DNA from: Hyphomonadaceae bacterium BL14
GTDB taxonomy: Bacteria; Pseudomonadota; Alphaproteobacteria; Caulobacterales; Maricaulaceae
Direction of reading: 5' to 3'
Length of the DNA: 64,000 nt
Assembly: GCA_027627705.1 (NCBI GenBank)
Contig: CP091242.1
Coordinates: 608,076-672,075, forward strand
Below, in pieces: positions 45,255 to 54,817 of the stretch (its first letter is position 1; each line of letters starts with the position of its first letter). The notes beneath the pieces were generated by a model that saw only the letters and a list, made by a program, of their open reading frames with translations, searched no databases and had not been told where the DNA came from. A program made the position numbers and the translations under genes.

Positions 45255-45891
45255 GCCCGAGCCGGCGCGCGATTGCGCGCTGTGCCCGCGCCTGGCGGCC
45301 TACCGCCTTGAGAACGCCCGGTCTGAACCTCTCTGGTTCAACGGTGCCGTGCCGAGCTTTGGCGATGCAGAGGCGCGCGTACTGATCGTCGGGCTGGCGC
45401 CGGGCCGCACCGGGGCGAACCGCACCGGGCGCCCCTTCACCGGCGACTGGGCAGGCGATCTTCTGTATCCCACCATCGCCAAATACGGCCTCAGCACCGG
45501 ACGCTTCGACCCCGATGGCAATGACGATCTGCGCCTGACCGGCGCGATGATCACCAATGCAGTGCGTTGCGCCCCGCCGCAGAACAAGCCGGTGGGCGGG
45601 GAGATGGCCAATTGCCGGCCCTTCCTGGCCGACAGGATCGCGGCCCTGCGGCATCTGGACGTGATCATCACGCTGGGCCGCATCGCCCATGACAATACGC
45701 TCAAAGCCCTGGGGCTGAAGCTGTCAGCTTACGCGTTTGGCCACGGTGCGCGGCACGATCTCGCGGGGCCCCACGGGCCGCTGATCATGATCAACAGCTA
45801 TCATTGCTCGCGCTACAATACCAATACCGGACGGCTCACCGAGGCCATGTTCCATGACGTGTTCGCCAGCGCCTGCGCGGCGCTGACATGA
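45244..45891 (+). CDS. Uracil-DNA glycosylase, family 5 (UdgB-like) with 4Fe-4S cluster
   Basis: A 215-residue glycosylase. Motif 1 is GLAPGRTGANRTGRPFTGDW, typical of family 5 (UdgB); motif 2 lies around SYHCSRYNTNTGRLT. Four cysteines suited to an iron-sulphur cluster are present (CALC near the start, then NAVRC and NC). ATG 45244 is chosen because AAGG lies 11 bases upstream; ATGs at 45235 and 45247 are in the same frame. It removes uracil and related bases from DNA. Confidence 0.85.
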   Translation: MMLRPEPARDCALCPRLAAYRLENARSEPLWFNGAVPSFGDAEARVLIVGLAPGRTGANRTGRPFTGDWAGDLLYPTIAKYGLSTGRFDPDGNDDLRLTGAMITNAVRCAPPQNKPVGGEMANCRPFLADRIAALRHLDVIITLGRIAHDNTLKALGLKLSAYAFGHGARHDLAGPHGPLIMINSYHCSRYNTNTGRLTEAMFHDVFASACAALT

Positions 45892-45895
45892 CGCC

Positions 45896-48085
45896 CTAGC
45901 GCCCGCTGGGGCCGCGCGTGGCACCGTCATCGCCGCTTGCGTCCCCGCCGGCATCGCCCGCGTCCCCGCCGGTCTCGCCAGCTTCCAGCGCTTCCAGCGC
46001 CTCGGCTTCGCGCATGGCGGCGACAAAATCGGCAGGCAGGGCCGGCAGATCACGGCGGAACTGACCGCCCACCATGTCGGCCTGCAGCATCAGGGCGGCC
46101 GAACCGCTTTGTGACATGCGCGCGCGATAGACCTGGACGTTTTCGATCACCCGCTGGACATAGTTGCGCGTCTCGGAGAACGGGATGCTCTCCACCCAGT
46201 CGATGGGGTCAATATCGCCGGTGCGCGGATCGCCATAATTGGCCACCCAGGTGCGCACCCGGTGCCCGCCGGCATTATAGGCCGCCAGCGCCATCACCAG
46301 TGAACCGTCATAGGCGTTCACCACCTGATCAAGATGGGCCATGCCCAGCATCATGTTGTACTGGGGATCGTCGGTGAGCCATTGCAGATTGAAGGGCACA
46401 CGCAATTGCTGGGCGGTCTGGCGTGCCGTGGCGGGCATCATCTGCATGATGCCGCGCGCGCCGGCACCGGAAATGGCGCGCGCATCAAATTCGGTCTCCT
46501 GGCGGATCACCGAGAAGGTCAGGGCGGCGTCGGGGAAGACCGGCGCATTGCGCGGCAGATCGATCAGCGGATAGGCGCGCTCGGCCAGCGCCGTCCCGGC
46601 GGTGCGGCTGGCCTTGGCGGTGCGCACCGCCTCGCGCAGGCGCATATGGTCCATGGCGATATCGGCCAGCATGGCGACTTCCTCGGCCGTCTCAACCGCG
46701 TTGGCGAAGTGGTAGACGAATACCCGGAAGAAATAATCCGACCCGGTTTCTGCCAGCAGGCGCACGGCGCGCACTTCGGTGCGCGCTTCAAACGCGGCGC
46801 GGACCGCCGGCGCGGGATCGGGATCGGGCGGCAGGACAATTTCGGCCGCGTCGGGGCCCAGCGCCAGAATGGCCAGCTGGCCGTAATAGGCGGTGGGGTG
46901 CGCGGCGGCCGCCAGGAAGCGCTCGCGCGCCAGATCCAGCTGACCGGCCGCTTCGGCCGCGCGGCCCTGCCAGTATTTGGCCCGCGCCAGGGAGACCGGC
47001 GTGCGCACGCCTTCTTCCAGGGACATGAAATGGTCCAGCGCCGCTTCGGGCCGGTTCAGGCCCGTGAGCGCGATCCAGCCGGCGTTGAACTCCGCGTCAG
47101 CGAAGTCCACGCCCGCGCTCATGCCGTGGCTGGCGGCCAGCTGATAGGCGGTGTCCCAGTCGCGTTCGCGGATGCGGTCCAGGATCATCAGCTTGCGCTC
47201 GGTCCACATGGACGACAGCGCCGTCTCGTTCTGGTGCTGATCAGGCAGCTCGAGCAGCAGGGGCAGGGCATCGCTCACCCGGCGCTGGCGCCGGAAACGC
47301 GCGCGCTCATAGATCAGCCCGGCATTGGTCTGCAGCGAGGCCGGTACCGCGTTGACCGCCCCGTCCACGCCCGGCTGGCGCGCGGCCAGCGAAATGCGCG
47401 CCTGGGCCAGGCGCTGCTCGCCCTGGGTCAGTTCCGGGATCAGGCGGCTGGCGGCGGTGCGCTGACCGGCCCAGAGAAGATAATCGACCCGCTCGGCATG
47501 GTCCTCGCGCGTCAGGATCGAGCCGAACTCGCGCAGCGTATCGGTCTGGAAGCTCAGCCGCATGGACTGGCCGCGCCAGCCGGTGCGGATCTCTTCGCGG
47601 CCTTCATCGATGCGGCCCAGCGCCAGCAAGGCGCGGCCCAGCGCCACGCGGCCTTCGCCGGTCAGCGGCTCGCGGTTTTCAAACCAGGCGGCGATCATGG
47701 CCGGGCTGAAGCCGGATTCCTCGATCTTCCATTCGGCTTCGCGCTGGATCGCCGCTTCACGCGGCCAGCCTGCCAGCTGGTCCAGAGCCAGGTGCAGATC
47801 GGAGAAGGACGCGCGCGCATCGCTGGTGGCCAGGCGCCAGAACAATATGCGCCGCGCCGCCGGATCGGTGACCGTGTAGGCGGCCTCGCGCACGAAGCTC
47901 CAGTCATCGTCATTGGCCGCGCGCATGGCGCGCCGGAACAGCTCGAAATCGGCATCGCTCAGCGAGGCGATGTGATTGGGGACGGGCGGCGCCAGGCGTG
48001 GCGAGGGCTCCTGCGCGCCCGCCACAGAGCAGACGGCAGCGCTGGCGGCCAGCACGGTCACAAAACGCACGATCATCGCAGACAT
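45896..48085 (-). CDS. slt: Soluble lytic murein transglycosylase
   Basis: A 729-residue periplasmic enzyme with a signal peptide (ending VAGAQEP). The N-terminal ~550 residues form the superhelical ring of Slt70-type proteins. The catalytic SLT domain follows, with the active Glu in SVIRQETEFDARAISGAGA, then GIMQMMPATARQ and AYNAGGHRV. A disordered Gly/Asp-rich tail closes it. ATG 48085 has GGAGG just upstream. It is divergent from dapA with a 139-bp shared promoter region. Confidence 0.93.
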   Translation of the reverse strand: MSAMIVRFVTVLAASAAVCSVAGAQEPSPRLAPPVPNHIASLSDADFELFRRAMRAANDDDWSFVREAAYTVTDPAARRILFWRLATSDARASFSDLHLALDQLAGWPREAAIQREAEWKIEESGFSPAMIAAWFENREPLTGEGRVALGRALLALGRIDEGREEIRTGWRGQSMRLSFQTDTLREFGSILTREDHAERVDYLLWAGQRTAASRLIPELTQGEQRLAQARISLAARQPGVDGAVNAVPASLQTNAGLIYERARFRRQRRVSDALPLLLELPDQHQNETALSSMWTERKLMILDRIRERDWDTAYQLAASHGMSAGVDFADAEFNAGWIALTGLNRPEAALDHFMSLEEGVRTPVSLARAKYWQGRAAEAAGQLDLARERFLAAAAHPTAYYGQLAILALGPDAAEIVLPPDPDPAPAVRAAFEARTEVRAVRLLAETGSDYFFRVFVYHFANAVETAEEVAMLADIAMDHMRLREAVRTAKASRTAGTALAERAYPLIDLPRNAPVFPDAALTFSVIRQETEFDARAISGAGARGIMQMMPATARQTAQQLRVPFNLQWLTDDPQYNMMLGMAHLDQVVNAYDGSLVMALAAYNAGGHRVRTWVANYGDPRTGDIDPIDWVESIPFSETRNYVQRVIENVQVYRARMSQSGSAALMLQADMVGGQFRRDLPALPADFVAAMREAEALEALEAGETGGDAGDAGGDASGDDGATRGPSGR

Positions 48086-48224
48086 AACGCCTCCAGGGCC
48101 CCTCAGGCCCAATGCTGATGCAGGACGGCCCGTCTGTCCACGTGCTTGAACGCCCTTGGCGCACGGGGGCTGCAGTCGTATGGTCCGCGCCCCTGATTTT
48201 TCGAAGCCTTGAACGGACTTTTTC

Positions 48225-49097
48225 ATGCTGCGCGGCTCCATGACGGCTCTCGTGACGCCCTTCAAGAATGGCGCCGTGGACGAGGCGGCCTTCGCCAACC
48301 TTGTCGAGCGCCAGATCGCAGCGGGCACCCATGGCCTGGTGCCTGCGGGCACCACAGGCGAGACGCCCTGTCTGACGCGCGCCGAACATCTGCGCGTGAT
48401 CGATCTGTGCGTCGAAGTGTGTGCCGCGCGCGTCCCCGTCATTGCCGGGACCGGCAATAACGCCACCGCTGCGACCATCGAGGTGCAGCGCCACGCCAAG
48501 ACCGTCGGCGCCGATGCAGGGCTTGTGGTTGCTCCGTATTACAACAAGCCGTCCCAGGACGGGATTGCGGCTCACATCGAGGCGGTGGCGGATGCCGTGG
48601 CCCTGCCGATCTTCGTCTACAACATCCCCGGCCGCTCGGTGGTCGATATCCTGCCCGAAACCATGGCCCGCATCGCGCGCCACCCCAATGTCATCGGGAG
48701 CAAGGACGCCAGCGCGCGCATGGAGCGCGTCACCGAGCACCGCGCGCTGGTCGGCAACAGCTTCATCCAGCTATCGGGCGATGACGCAACGTCCCTGGGC
48801 TTCAACGCCCATGGCGGCGTCGGCGCCATCTCCGTCACCTCCAACCTGGCACCCCAGCTGTGCGCTCAGTTCCAGACCGCCATGCTGGAGGGGCGCTGGG
48901 ATGAGGCGCGCACGCTGCATGACACGCTCGCGCCCCTGCACGCGGCCCTGTTCGCCGCGCCCAGTCCTGCGCCGGTGAAATACGGCCTGTCGCTGCTGGG
49001 CCTATGCTCGGACGAGGTGCGCCTGCCGCTCACGCCATGCCCGGAGCCGGTGAAGGCGCGCGTGCGCGCGGCCATGGAAAGCTGCGGCCTGATATGA
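48225..49097 (+). CDS. dapA: 4-hydroxy-tetrahydrodipicolinate synthase
   Basis: A 290-residue lysine/diaminopimelate enzyme. It carries [14 protein letters not shown], the YYNKPSQDG tyrosine motif and the Schiff-base lysine in VIGSKDAS. The size is normal. It overlaps smpB by 4 bases (ATGA), a common alphaproteobacterial pairing. Confidence 0.96.
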   Translation: MLRGSMTALVTPFKNGAVDEAAFANLVERQIAAGTHGLVPAGTTGETPCLTRAEHLRVIDLCVEVCAARVPVIAGTGNNATAATIEVQRHAKTVGADAGLVVAPYYNKPSQDGIAAHIEAVADAVALPIFVYNIPGRSVVDILPETMARIARHPNVIGSKDASARMERVTEHRALVGNSFIQLSGDDATSLGFNAHGGVGAISVTSNLAPQLCAQFQTAMLEGRWDEARTLHDTLAPLHAALFAAPSPAPVKYGLSLLGLCSDEVRLPLTPCPEPVKARVRAAMESCGLI

Positions 49098-49564
49098 GCA
49101 GTTCGGGACCTGACAAGGGCCTGGTCGCCGTCAACCGGCGCGCCAGGTTCGATTACGAAATCACCGATACGTTCGAGGCGGGCATGGTGCTGACCGGCAC
49201 CGAGGTCAAAAGCCTGCGCATGGGCAAGGCCAATATCGCCGAATCCTATGTCAGCCCGGAAAAGGGCGAGATCTGGCTGATCAATTGCGACATCCCGCCC
49301 TACGGCCACGGCAACCGCTTTAATCATGACCCGAAGCGCGCCCGTAAGCTGCTGCTGCACAAGCGCGAAATGAACAAGCTTGCCGGCTCGGTCCAGAAAG
49401 ACGGGCTGACCATCGTGCCCCTGCGCCTGTTCTTCAACGAGCGCGGCATGGCCAAGCTCCAGATCGGTCTGGCCAAAGGCAAGAAGACCGTCGACAAGCG
49501 CGAAACCATCAAGCAACGCGACTGGAACCGCAGCAAGCAGCGGATCTTGAAGAATTTCGGGTGA
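49094..49564 (+). CDS. smpB: SsrA-binding protein SmpB
   Basis: A 156-residue trans-translation factor that binds tmRNA. It carries the typical [24 protein letters not shown] and the basic C-terminal tail [20 protein letters not shown]. The start at 49094 overlaps the dapA stop. The tmRNA gene is not in the window. Confidence 0.97.
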   Translation: MSSSGPDKGLVAVNRRARFDYEITDTFEAGMVLTGTEVKSLRMGKANIAESYVSPEKGEIWLINCDIPPYGHGNRFNHDPKRARKLLLHKREMNKLAGSVQKDGLTIVPLRLFFNERGMAKLQIGLAKGKKTVDKRETIKQRDWNRSKQRILKNFG

Positions 49565-49624
49565 GGGGAGCTCCTGCTGGAAATGCAGGCGCCCAGCCTC
49601 AAAGAAAGAAGCGCTGCGTATAAG

Positions 49625-49754
49625 CCCCCTCTCCCCCATTTATGGGGGAGAGGATAAAGGTGAGGGGGTGGACCTTTCCGGTGATCCGGCTCAGCCGCGC
49701 CTGGCGGAACCGCACACCCCTCACCCTACCCCCTCCCCTCAAAGAGGGGAGAGG
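49625..49754. repeat. Composite palindromic repeat between smpB and the amidohydrolase
   Basis: The left hairpin has a perfect 12-bp stem (CCTCTCCCCCAT at 49628-49639 and ATGGGGGAGAGG at 49642-49653). The right hairpin has CTCCCCTC/GAGGGGAG at 49733-49751. An outer inverted repeat (GGTGAGGGG at 49659-49667, CCCCTCACC at 49717-49725) joins them. It is the same class as the element inside pdhC. Confidence 0.75.
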
Positions 49755-49813
49755 AGGCTTTAACGCTTTGATTGTTCTGGGCAAGAAGTCGCCTGGCGTT
49801 ACCGAAACAGGCC

Positions 49814-51109
49814 TCAATGCGCATACCCGTGTTCACCTTCGCGCCGGAGTACGGCGTAGCGGTCGCGCAGGCGGGTCTGGCGGGTTTCCAGCGAGGTGAC
49901 CTGGCCGTCGATAAGCACGGCTGTGGGCGCGCTGAGCACCTCCAGCGGATCACCGTCCCAGACCACCACGTCCGCGGCCTTGCCGGTCTCCAGCGAGCCG
50001 AAACGGTCGGCGACGCCGTAGATTTCCGCCGGCGTCAGCGTGACAGCGCGGAAGGCATCGTCCCAACTGGCACCGTGGGCCACGGCGATACCGGCGTGCT
50101 GACGCAGGAGGCGCGGGTTCCAGTACAGATCCGAGCCCAGCGTGGTGTAGGCCAGCTGCACCCCTGCTGCATGCAGGGTCGCTGCGGCACGGTTGCTGGC
50201 CGCCAGCGTGTCAAAGCTTTCGGGCAGATTGCGCATGGGATCGAGGATGACGGGAATGCCGGCCTGCGCGATCTCGTCGGCCATCAGATGCGCCTCCGCG
50301 CCGCCCACGATGATCAGGCGGATATTGGGGTAGCGGCCGGCAAACTGGATCGCCCGGCGGATATCGCTGGCCCGGTCCATGCGCATGATCAGCGGCATGG
50401 CACCGCGTGCCACATCCACCATGGCGGCGGCATCGAAGCGGTTGATGGCGTCGCCTTCGTGATGGGCCATGAAGCGGCCGGGATAGAAGCGCGCGTCTTC
50501 AATGGCGGCCCGCAAATAGGCCCAAGCGGCGCTCCGGGCACCGCCCGCAGTGCGGGCACCCGAGACAGACAAATCCACCAGCATGAACTGACGGTCGGCA
50601 AACAGGCTGTCCGGCGCGCCGCTGGCATCAGCCAGCGCGCCGCGTCCGGCGATGATGGCCGAGCCCACAGCGGGATGCACGGCAAAGCGTGTCACGCCCT
50701 TGATCCGCGCCGAGGCAATGTGATTGCCCGCCGGGTTGAAGCTGTCGGCCACATCCATGGCAGCGGTGAATGTCGAGCCCGACGCCGCGTTGTCGCGCGC
50801 CCCGGTTTCGGCGCTGACTTCCACCAGGCCCAGCTCGGTCTGGGGATGGAACAGGCCCGGCGTGATCCAGCCGCCTTGCGCGTCAATCACGCGCGCACCG
50901 GACGGGATGCGCACCTGCGCGCCCACCTCGGCGATGACGCCATCGCGGATCAGTACCGTGCCGGTTTCGATCACCCCGGCTTCGCCATTGGTGATGACGC
51001 GGCCATTGGTGACCGCGATCGTCTGGGCCGCGGCGCTGACGGGCAGGGCGGCGGCCAGCGCCAGCGGGGCGAGGAAAGCGCCAAGGGCGCGTATGGAAAA
51101 GCGGGTCAT
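49814..51109 (-). CDS. Amidohydrolase-like protein with degenerate metal site
   Basis: A 431-residue exported protein with a signal peptide (PVSAAAQT) and the amidohydrolase fold (VTNGRVITNGEAGVIETG at the start, GSLETGKAADVVVWDGDPL near the end). The HxH motif expected after the first strand is replaced by FHPQTE, and the later metal-ligand His residues are not recognisable. It may therefore be catalytically dead or use a different chemistry. It is adjacent to a related, intact amidohydrolase gene with a one-base overlap. Confidence 0.82.
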   Translation of the reverse strand: MTRFSIRALGAFLAPLALAAALPVSAAAQTIAVTNGRVITNGEAGVIETGTVLIRDGVIAEVGAQVRIPSGARVIDAQGGWITPGLFHPQTELGLVEVSAETGARDNAASGSTFTAAMDVADSFNPAGNHIASARIKGVTRFAVHPAVGSAIIAGRGALADASGAPDSLFADRQFMLVDLSVSGARTAGGARSAAWAYLRAAIEDARFYPGRFMAHHEGDAINRFDAAAMVDVARGAMPLIMRMDRASDIRRAIQFAGRYPNIRLIIVGGAEAHLMADEIAQAGIPVILDPMRNLPESFDTLAASNRAAATLHAAGVQLAYTTLGSDLYWNPRLLRQHAGIAVAHGASWDDAFRAVTLTPAEIYGVADRFGSLETGKAADVVVWDGDPLEVLSAPTAVLIDGQVTSLETRQTRLRDRYAVLRREGEHGYAH

Positions 51110-52533
51110 CAGCGCACTCCTTCACCAGGTTGGCCAAGCATGAAATCGCGCACCGTGCGCCGCTCGGGATCGGCGCGGTCATACATCAGCGCGCCATCGA
51201 TATAGACATGGTCGGCCAGGGCGTAGCTGGAGAACGGGTGCGCCGACCAGATCACGATATCGGCGCGCTTGCCGCTCTCAATCGAGCCGGTCTCCTCGAA
51301 AATCCCCAGACCCCGTGCCGGCGCTGACGTGAACCAGGCCACCGCCTCGGCGTCGGAAATATCCAGCCCCATGCGACGGCCATCGCCCAGGGCCTTGGCC
51401 ACTTCGTGGTTGAGGCGCTGAATGCCCAGATCGGAATCGGAGTGGATCATCGCGCAGGCACCCAGCGCATGGGTGATCGGCAGGTTCTCAATGATCGAGT
51501 CATACGCCTCCATCTTGAACCCGCCCCAGTCGGCCCACACCGCCGCGCAGGTGCCGGCCTCGGCCAGCAGATCGGGGATTTTGTAGGCCTCCACCGCGTG
51601 GTGGAAGACCGAGACGTGGTAGTCGAACTCTTCGGCCATATCGAGCACCAGCGCCATTTCGTCGGCGCGGTAGCAATGCATCTGGATCAGGATTTCCCCG
51701 TCCAGCACGCCCATCAGCGTGTCCAGCTCCAGATTGCGCGCGGGTGGCGTGGCCGACGCATCATCGGCGTCCCAATAGCGGTTCCAGGCGGCGCGGTATT
51801 CCACCGCGCGCTGCCAGGCTTCGCGGTATCCCGCCATATTGCCCATGCGCGAGGCCGGGGCGCGGCCCTGATTGCCGTAGACCCGCTTGGGGTTCTCGCC
51901 GCAGGCCATTTTCAGCGTGTAGGGAGCGTCGGGAAACTTCATCGCCTGGACGCTGCGCGCAGGCACATTGCGCAAGGTCACGCCGCGGCCGCCGAACAGA
52001 TTGGCCGAGCCCGGCAGCACGTGCAGCGTGGTCACGCCGGCGGCGAGCGCCGTGTCAAAGCCCGGGTCCTGCGGCCAGACGCCATGCTCGGCCCACACCT
52101 CCGCTGTCACCGGGGCGGTGGCTTCATTGCCGTCGGAATGGGCGTTGACCGAGGGGCTGGCATAGACACCGAGATGGGAGTGGATGTCCACCACGCCCGG
52201 CGTCACGAAGCGGCCTTCAGCCTCGACGATTTCAGCGCCGTCGGGGGCGGCGAGGCCCTGGCCGATGGCGGCGATGCGCCCGTTCTCGATCAGGATGTCG
52301 GTGTTTTCCAGCAGCTGATCGACGCCGTCGAACACGTTCGCGCCGCGGATCAGCGTCACGCCGGACGGGGCCGGCTGATAGGTGGAGGGGTAGGGGTCAG
52401 GATTGAACCGCACCAGCTCGCCGGCACCGCCATTGGCGTCCCCGCCATTGGCCTCATCCCCGGCACCATTGCACCCGGTCAGGGCTGCCAGCGCCAAAGC
52501 GCCAGCCCCCACACTGCTCCAGAATAGTCTCAT
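51109..52533 (-). CDS. Lipoprotein amidohydrolase
   Basis: A 474-residue exported lipoprotein (lipobox LTGC near residue 21) of the amidohydrolase superfamily. The metal site looks complete: DIHSH (HxH), a candidate carbamylated Lys in TLKMACGENP, His in MHCYRADE and FHHAVEAYK, and Asp in IHSDSDLG. The Gly/Asn/Asp-rich segment after the lipobox is a flexible tether. It is probably a partner of the degenerate paralogue encoded downstream. The substrate is unknown; peptide-like or imide compounds are typical for relatives. Confidence 0.87.
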   Translation of the reverse strand: MRLFWSSVGAGALALAALTGCNGAGDEANGGDANGGAGELVRFNPDPYPSTYQPAPSGVTLIRGANVFDGVDQLLENTDILIENGRIAAIGQGLAAPDGAEIVEAEGRFVTPGVVDIHSHLGVYASPSVNAHSDGNEATAPVTAEVWAEHGVWPQDPGFDTALAAGVTTLHVLPGSANLFGGRGVTLRNVPARSVQAMKFPDAPYTLKMACGENPKRVYGNQGRAPASRMGNMAGYREAWQRAVEYRAAWNRYWDADDASATPPARNLELDTLMGVLDGEILIQMHCYRADEMALVLDMAEEFDYHVSVFHHAVEAYKIPDLLAEAGTCAAVWADWGGFKMEAYDSIIENLPITHALGACAMIHSDSDLGIQRLNHEVAKALGDGRRMGLDISDAEAVAWFTSAPARGLGIFEETGSIESGKRADIVIWSAHPFSSYALADHVYIDGALMYDRADPERRTVRDFMLGQPGEGVR

Positions 52534-52764
52534 CTGATCCCTCCCGCGATCCGTCCGGGTTCAGCGCTCCCCGCGCCGACTCCCTGTCGTCTGTCGGATA
52601 TCGGCTCAGCCTCACGGAAACCGGCAGGCGAGGGAAGGGGTTATTGTGTAACGATGGCAGGGGGAGGAAAGTGGGCAAGCGGGCCTGCTTCAGCCACCAG
52701 CATTTACGAAACGCCTGCACGAAAGTCGGCGCCCATGGCTGGCTGAAGGCGGCGTTGGCCCGGG

Positions 52765-53856
52765 TCAATGTGTAGTGTTTAAGGGCGCGCCCTCGACATA
52801 GATCGCGGTACCATCACCCGCAGAGTCCATCCGAACCCACGTCAGGTCCGCCGTCTCTGTATTCAACAGGAGCGGCCGGGTGTGGCCTGGCGTGAAGGCG
52901 CCTGACCAGCTGACGCGCCGCCGACCGAACCCGTCCGTCTGACGTACTTCGAGGCGCCACCGATCACTGCCGTCGGAACCGGCTGAGTCAGGCGGGTCCA
53001 GATGCGTCGCCACGCGCACCGTGCAGCCCTCAATCGGTTCTATCACATAGCCAGCCTCGTTCGCTTCGAGGGTCAGTTCGACGACGTAGGCGTCAAATAT
53101 GTAAAGCCGCCGTTCGCCGAGCGAGGCGCAATAGCGCCGGTTCTGGGCGAAATCGAAGAACGGTTTGGCGTGCGGGGCGCCACACGGGCGCTCCGGGTGT
53201 GGCACATTGGTCTGGGTGACGGAGAAGAGCGGCGTGCGGCCGAGATCGATGAGATGCCCGCCCAGCAAGGCGGTGCGCCCACCCTCACGCCGGTCCATAC
53301 CGCGCGCGCCATGACCGTGGCCGACATGAAGAAAAGCCAGAACCGGCGGCTCGGCGCCCACGATGACATCGGACACATTCTCTGCGGCAAACCGGTCGCG
53401 CGCATTCATGAAGGTGGGTGCCAGACCCCGGGCGTGCAGGGCGCCTTCAGACAGGCCTCCATCCTGAGTCTGTATGTCATAGGCGAAAGGCCGGGCGTGA
53501 AGCTGTGCGGCCACGAAGAGCAGATCGTTAAAATGGGGCCGGTTGACGTAGGGTCCGTCCAGCGTCCACGCGCCGTCGGCGCCGGGATGGATCAGGCCCC
53601 GGCCAATCAGCGTCTCGGCTCCGAAATGAGTAACTCTGGCCTGGCGTCCGACCGCTTCCAGCAAGCACGCCGACACATAGCGCGTGTAAGGGTCCGGGTG
53701 AGACTCATTCATGATCACCACAAGCGGATCAGCGGCCAGTATCTCGTCTGCGAGCTGGTCGATCAGGGGCCGCGCGCCTACCGGCTCAGCCGGCTCGCCA
53801 TCACGCCCGCACGCCGCCAGCATCGCGCACGCGATCCAGCAGCCGATTTTTCGCAT
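52765..53856 (-). CDS. Lipoprotein with an EreA/ChaN-like N-terminal domain
   Basis: A 363-residue putative lipoprotein (MRKIGCWIACAMLAACG). The N-terminal half has a Glu-x-His pair (VIMNESHPDPYTR) followed by VTHFGAET and a HVGHGHG motif, a pattern reminiscent of the EreA/ChaN haem-binding and esterase superfamily. The C-terminal half is beta-rich. The function is unknown. Its start region overlaps by 56 bases the 3' end of the decayed ATP-grasp gene. Start 53856 gives a clean lipoprotein signal; 53868 is possible. Confidence 0.65.
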   Translation of the reverse strand: MRKIGCWIACAMLAACGRDGEPAEPVGARPLIDQLADEILAADPLVVIMNESHPDPYTRYVSACLLEAVGRQARVTHFGAETLIGRGLIHPGADGAWTLDGPYVNRPHFNDLLFVAAQLHARPFAYDIQTQDGGLSEGALHARGLAPTFMNARDRFAAENVSDVIVGAEPPVLAFLHVGHGHGARGMDRREGGRTALLGGHLIDLGRTPLFSVTQTNVPHPERPCGAPHAKPFFDFAQNRRYCASLGERRLYIFDAYVVELTLEANEAGYVIEPIEGCTVRVATHLDPPDSAGSDGSDRWRLEVRQTDGFGRRRVSWSGAFTPGHTRPLLLNTETADLTWVRMDSAGDGTAIYVEGAPLNTTH

Positions 53857-54775
53857 CGGTGATAGCATTGGCGAATAATTGCTCCCAATTGCAGCCCGCC
53901 CAGGCCGAATACCCAAACCATTGTCCTTCAGGGTTGCACTCCAAGAATACATAATCCCCAATAGGCGTCTTAATGAAATCAAATATTCCAATGTCGAGAT
54001 TAGCTTTTGTTATAAATTTTCAACACTTTTCATGAATACGTGTTGGCATTTGATATGGTTCATATGTTAAATTAAACTGATCCCTTCTCCAATCAAATGA
54101 TCCAAATTTACTATCTTGAAAGTTAATTTTTATCGCACGCGATTCATTCCTAGATAAAATCACCCTGAGCTCGAATTCTTTCTCAATATACTTTTGGTAA
54201 ATTGAAGGCACTTGCCTGACCTTATCAGCGGCCCCATTCAAGAAATCAAGATTAAGTCGCTCAGTCATTCCTGCGGATCCGGGATAATGTCGATCCCCAA
54301 TCACCTTGTATGCAATGCCCTGCCCTAGGAGTTGCAATTTTGAAGCATCGGTACCAAAAATTGTTGGAGGAACTATAAAGCCGACGTCTTGAGCCAATTT
54401 AGTTTGGTAAATTTTATATAATGTCTTCACGCTTTCAAAAGGTGAATTAAATATGTGGGAATGGGTAAATATTTCTGATATCGGATTTATAAGTGATTTC
54501 CATCCGTCATTTCGAAATTCCGTGGATGCGAAATCTTCATTTATTTTATTTTTTCTATTTACAACTTTCGATTTTATTCTCTTCCATATATCGGTCGGTA
54601 TGCTGGTATCAATGGGCGTTCCGGCAATCGAGAGTTATGAATTGTTTGATTCTGAAAAAATGGACACGAGAGGGCAGTCAAAATGATTTACAACCACCAC
54701 TTCTGAAAAATCAAGAAGCGGTAGAGTGCTCGAGATATGATAATCTTCGGGTTGTCCGAAAACGATTAAGTTCAC
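53801..54775 (-). pseudogene. ATP-grasp ligase of graspetide (omega-ester RiPP) type, broken by two stops
   Basis: A single minus-strand frame runs for 324 codons from GTG 54775 to TGA 53803-53801, the normal length of these enzymes. It starts VNLIVFGQPEDYHISS, has the central ATP-grasp region (KLAQDVGFIVPPTIFGTD, AYKVIGDRHYPG, SRAIKINFQ) and ends with the metal/ATP motif YVFLECNPEGQWFGYSAW, the signature of microviridin/plesiocin-type ester- or amide-forming ligases. TAA at 54637-54635 and TGA at 54022-54020 interrupt it in the same frame. The gene is much more AT-rich than its surroundings, consistent with transfer. Its last 56 bases overlap the next gene. Confidence 0.8.
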
Positions 54776-54781
54776 GGGAGT

Positions 54782-54809
54782 GGCCCCGAACGAGTTTGGA
54801 TTCGGGGCC
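54782..54809 (-). other. Hairpin between the RiPP precursor and the ATP-grasp gene
   Basis: A perfect 9-bp stem (GGCCCCGAA with TTCGGGGCC on the plus strand) with a 10-base loop lies between the precursor stop and the ligase GTG. There is no U-tract in the minus direction. Such hairpins often set the ratio between an abundant precursor and its enzyme. Confidence 0.6.
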
Positions 54810-54817
54810 GCTTTCAT

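Noticed and set aside
49599..49817. A 72-codon minus-strand frame rich in Leu/Ser/Pro/Gly
   Set aside because: It is simply the translation of the composite palindromic repeat at 49625-49754, with no ribosome site. Such frames are a known annotation artefact.
54020..54022. In-frame TGA of the ATP-grasp gene as a selenocysteine codon
   Set aside because: A second in-frame stop (TAA at 54635) cannot be explained that way, no family member is known to need selenocysteine there, and the precursor is also broken. Decay is simpler.
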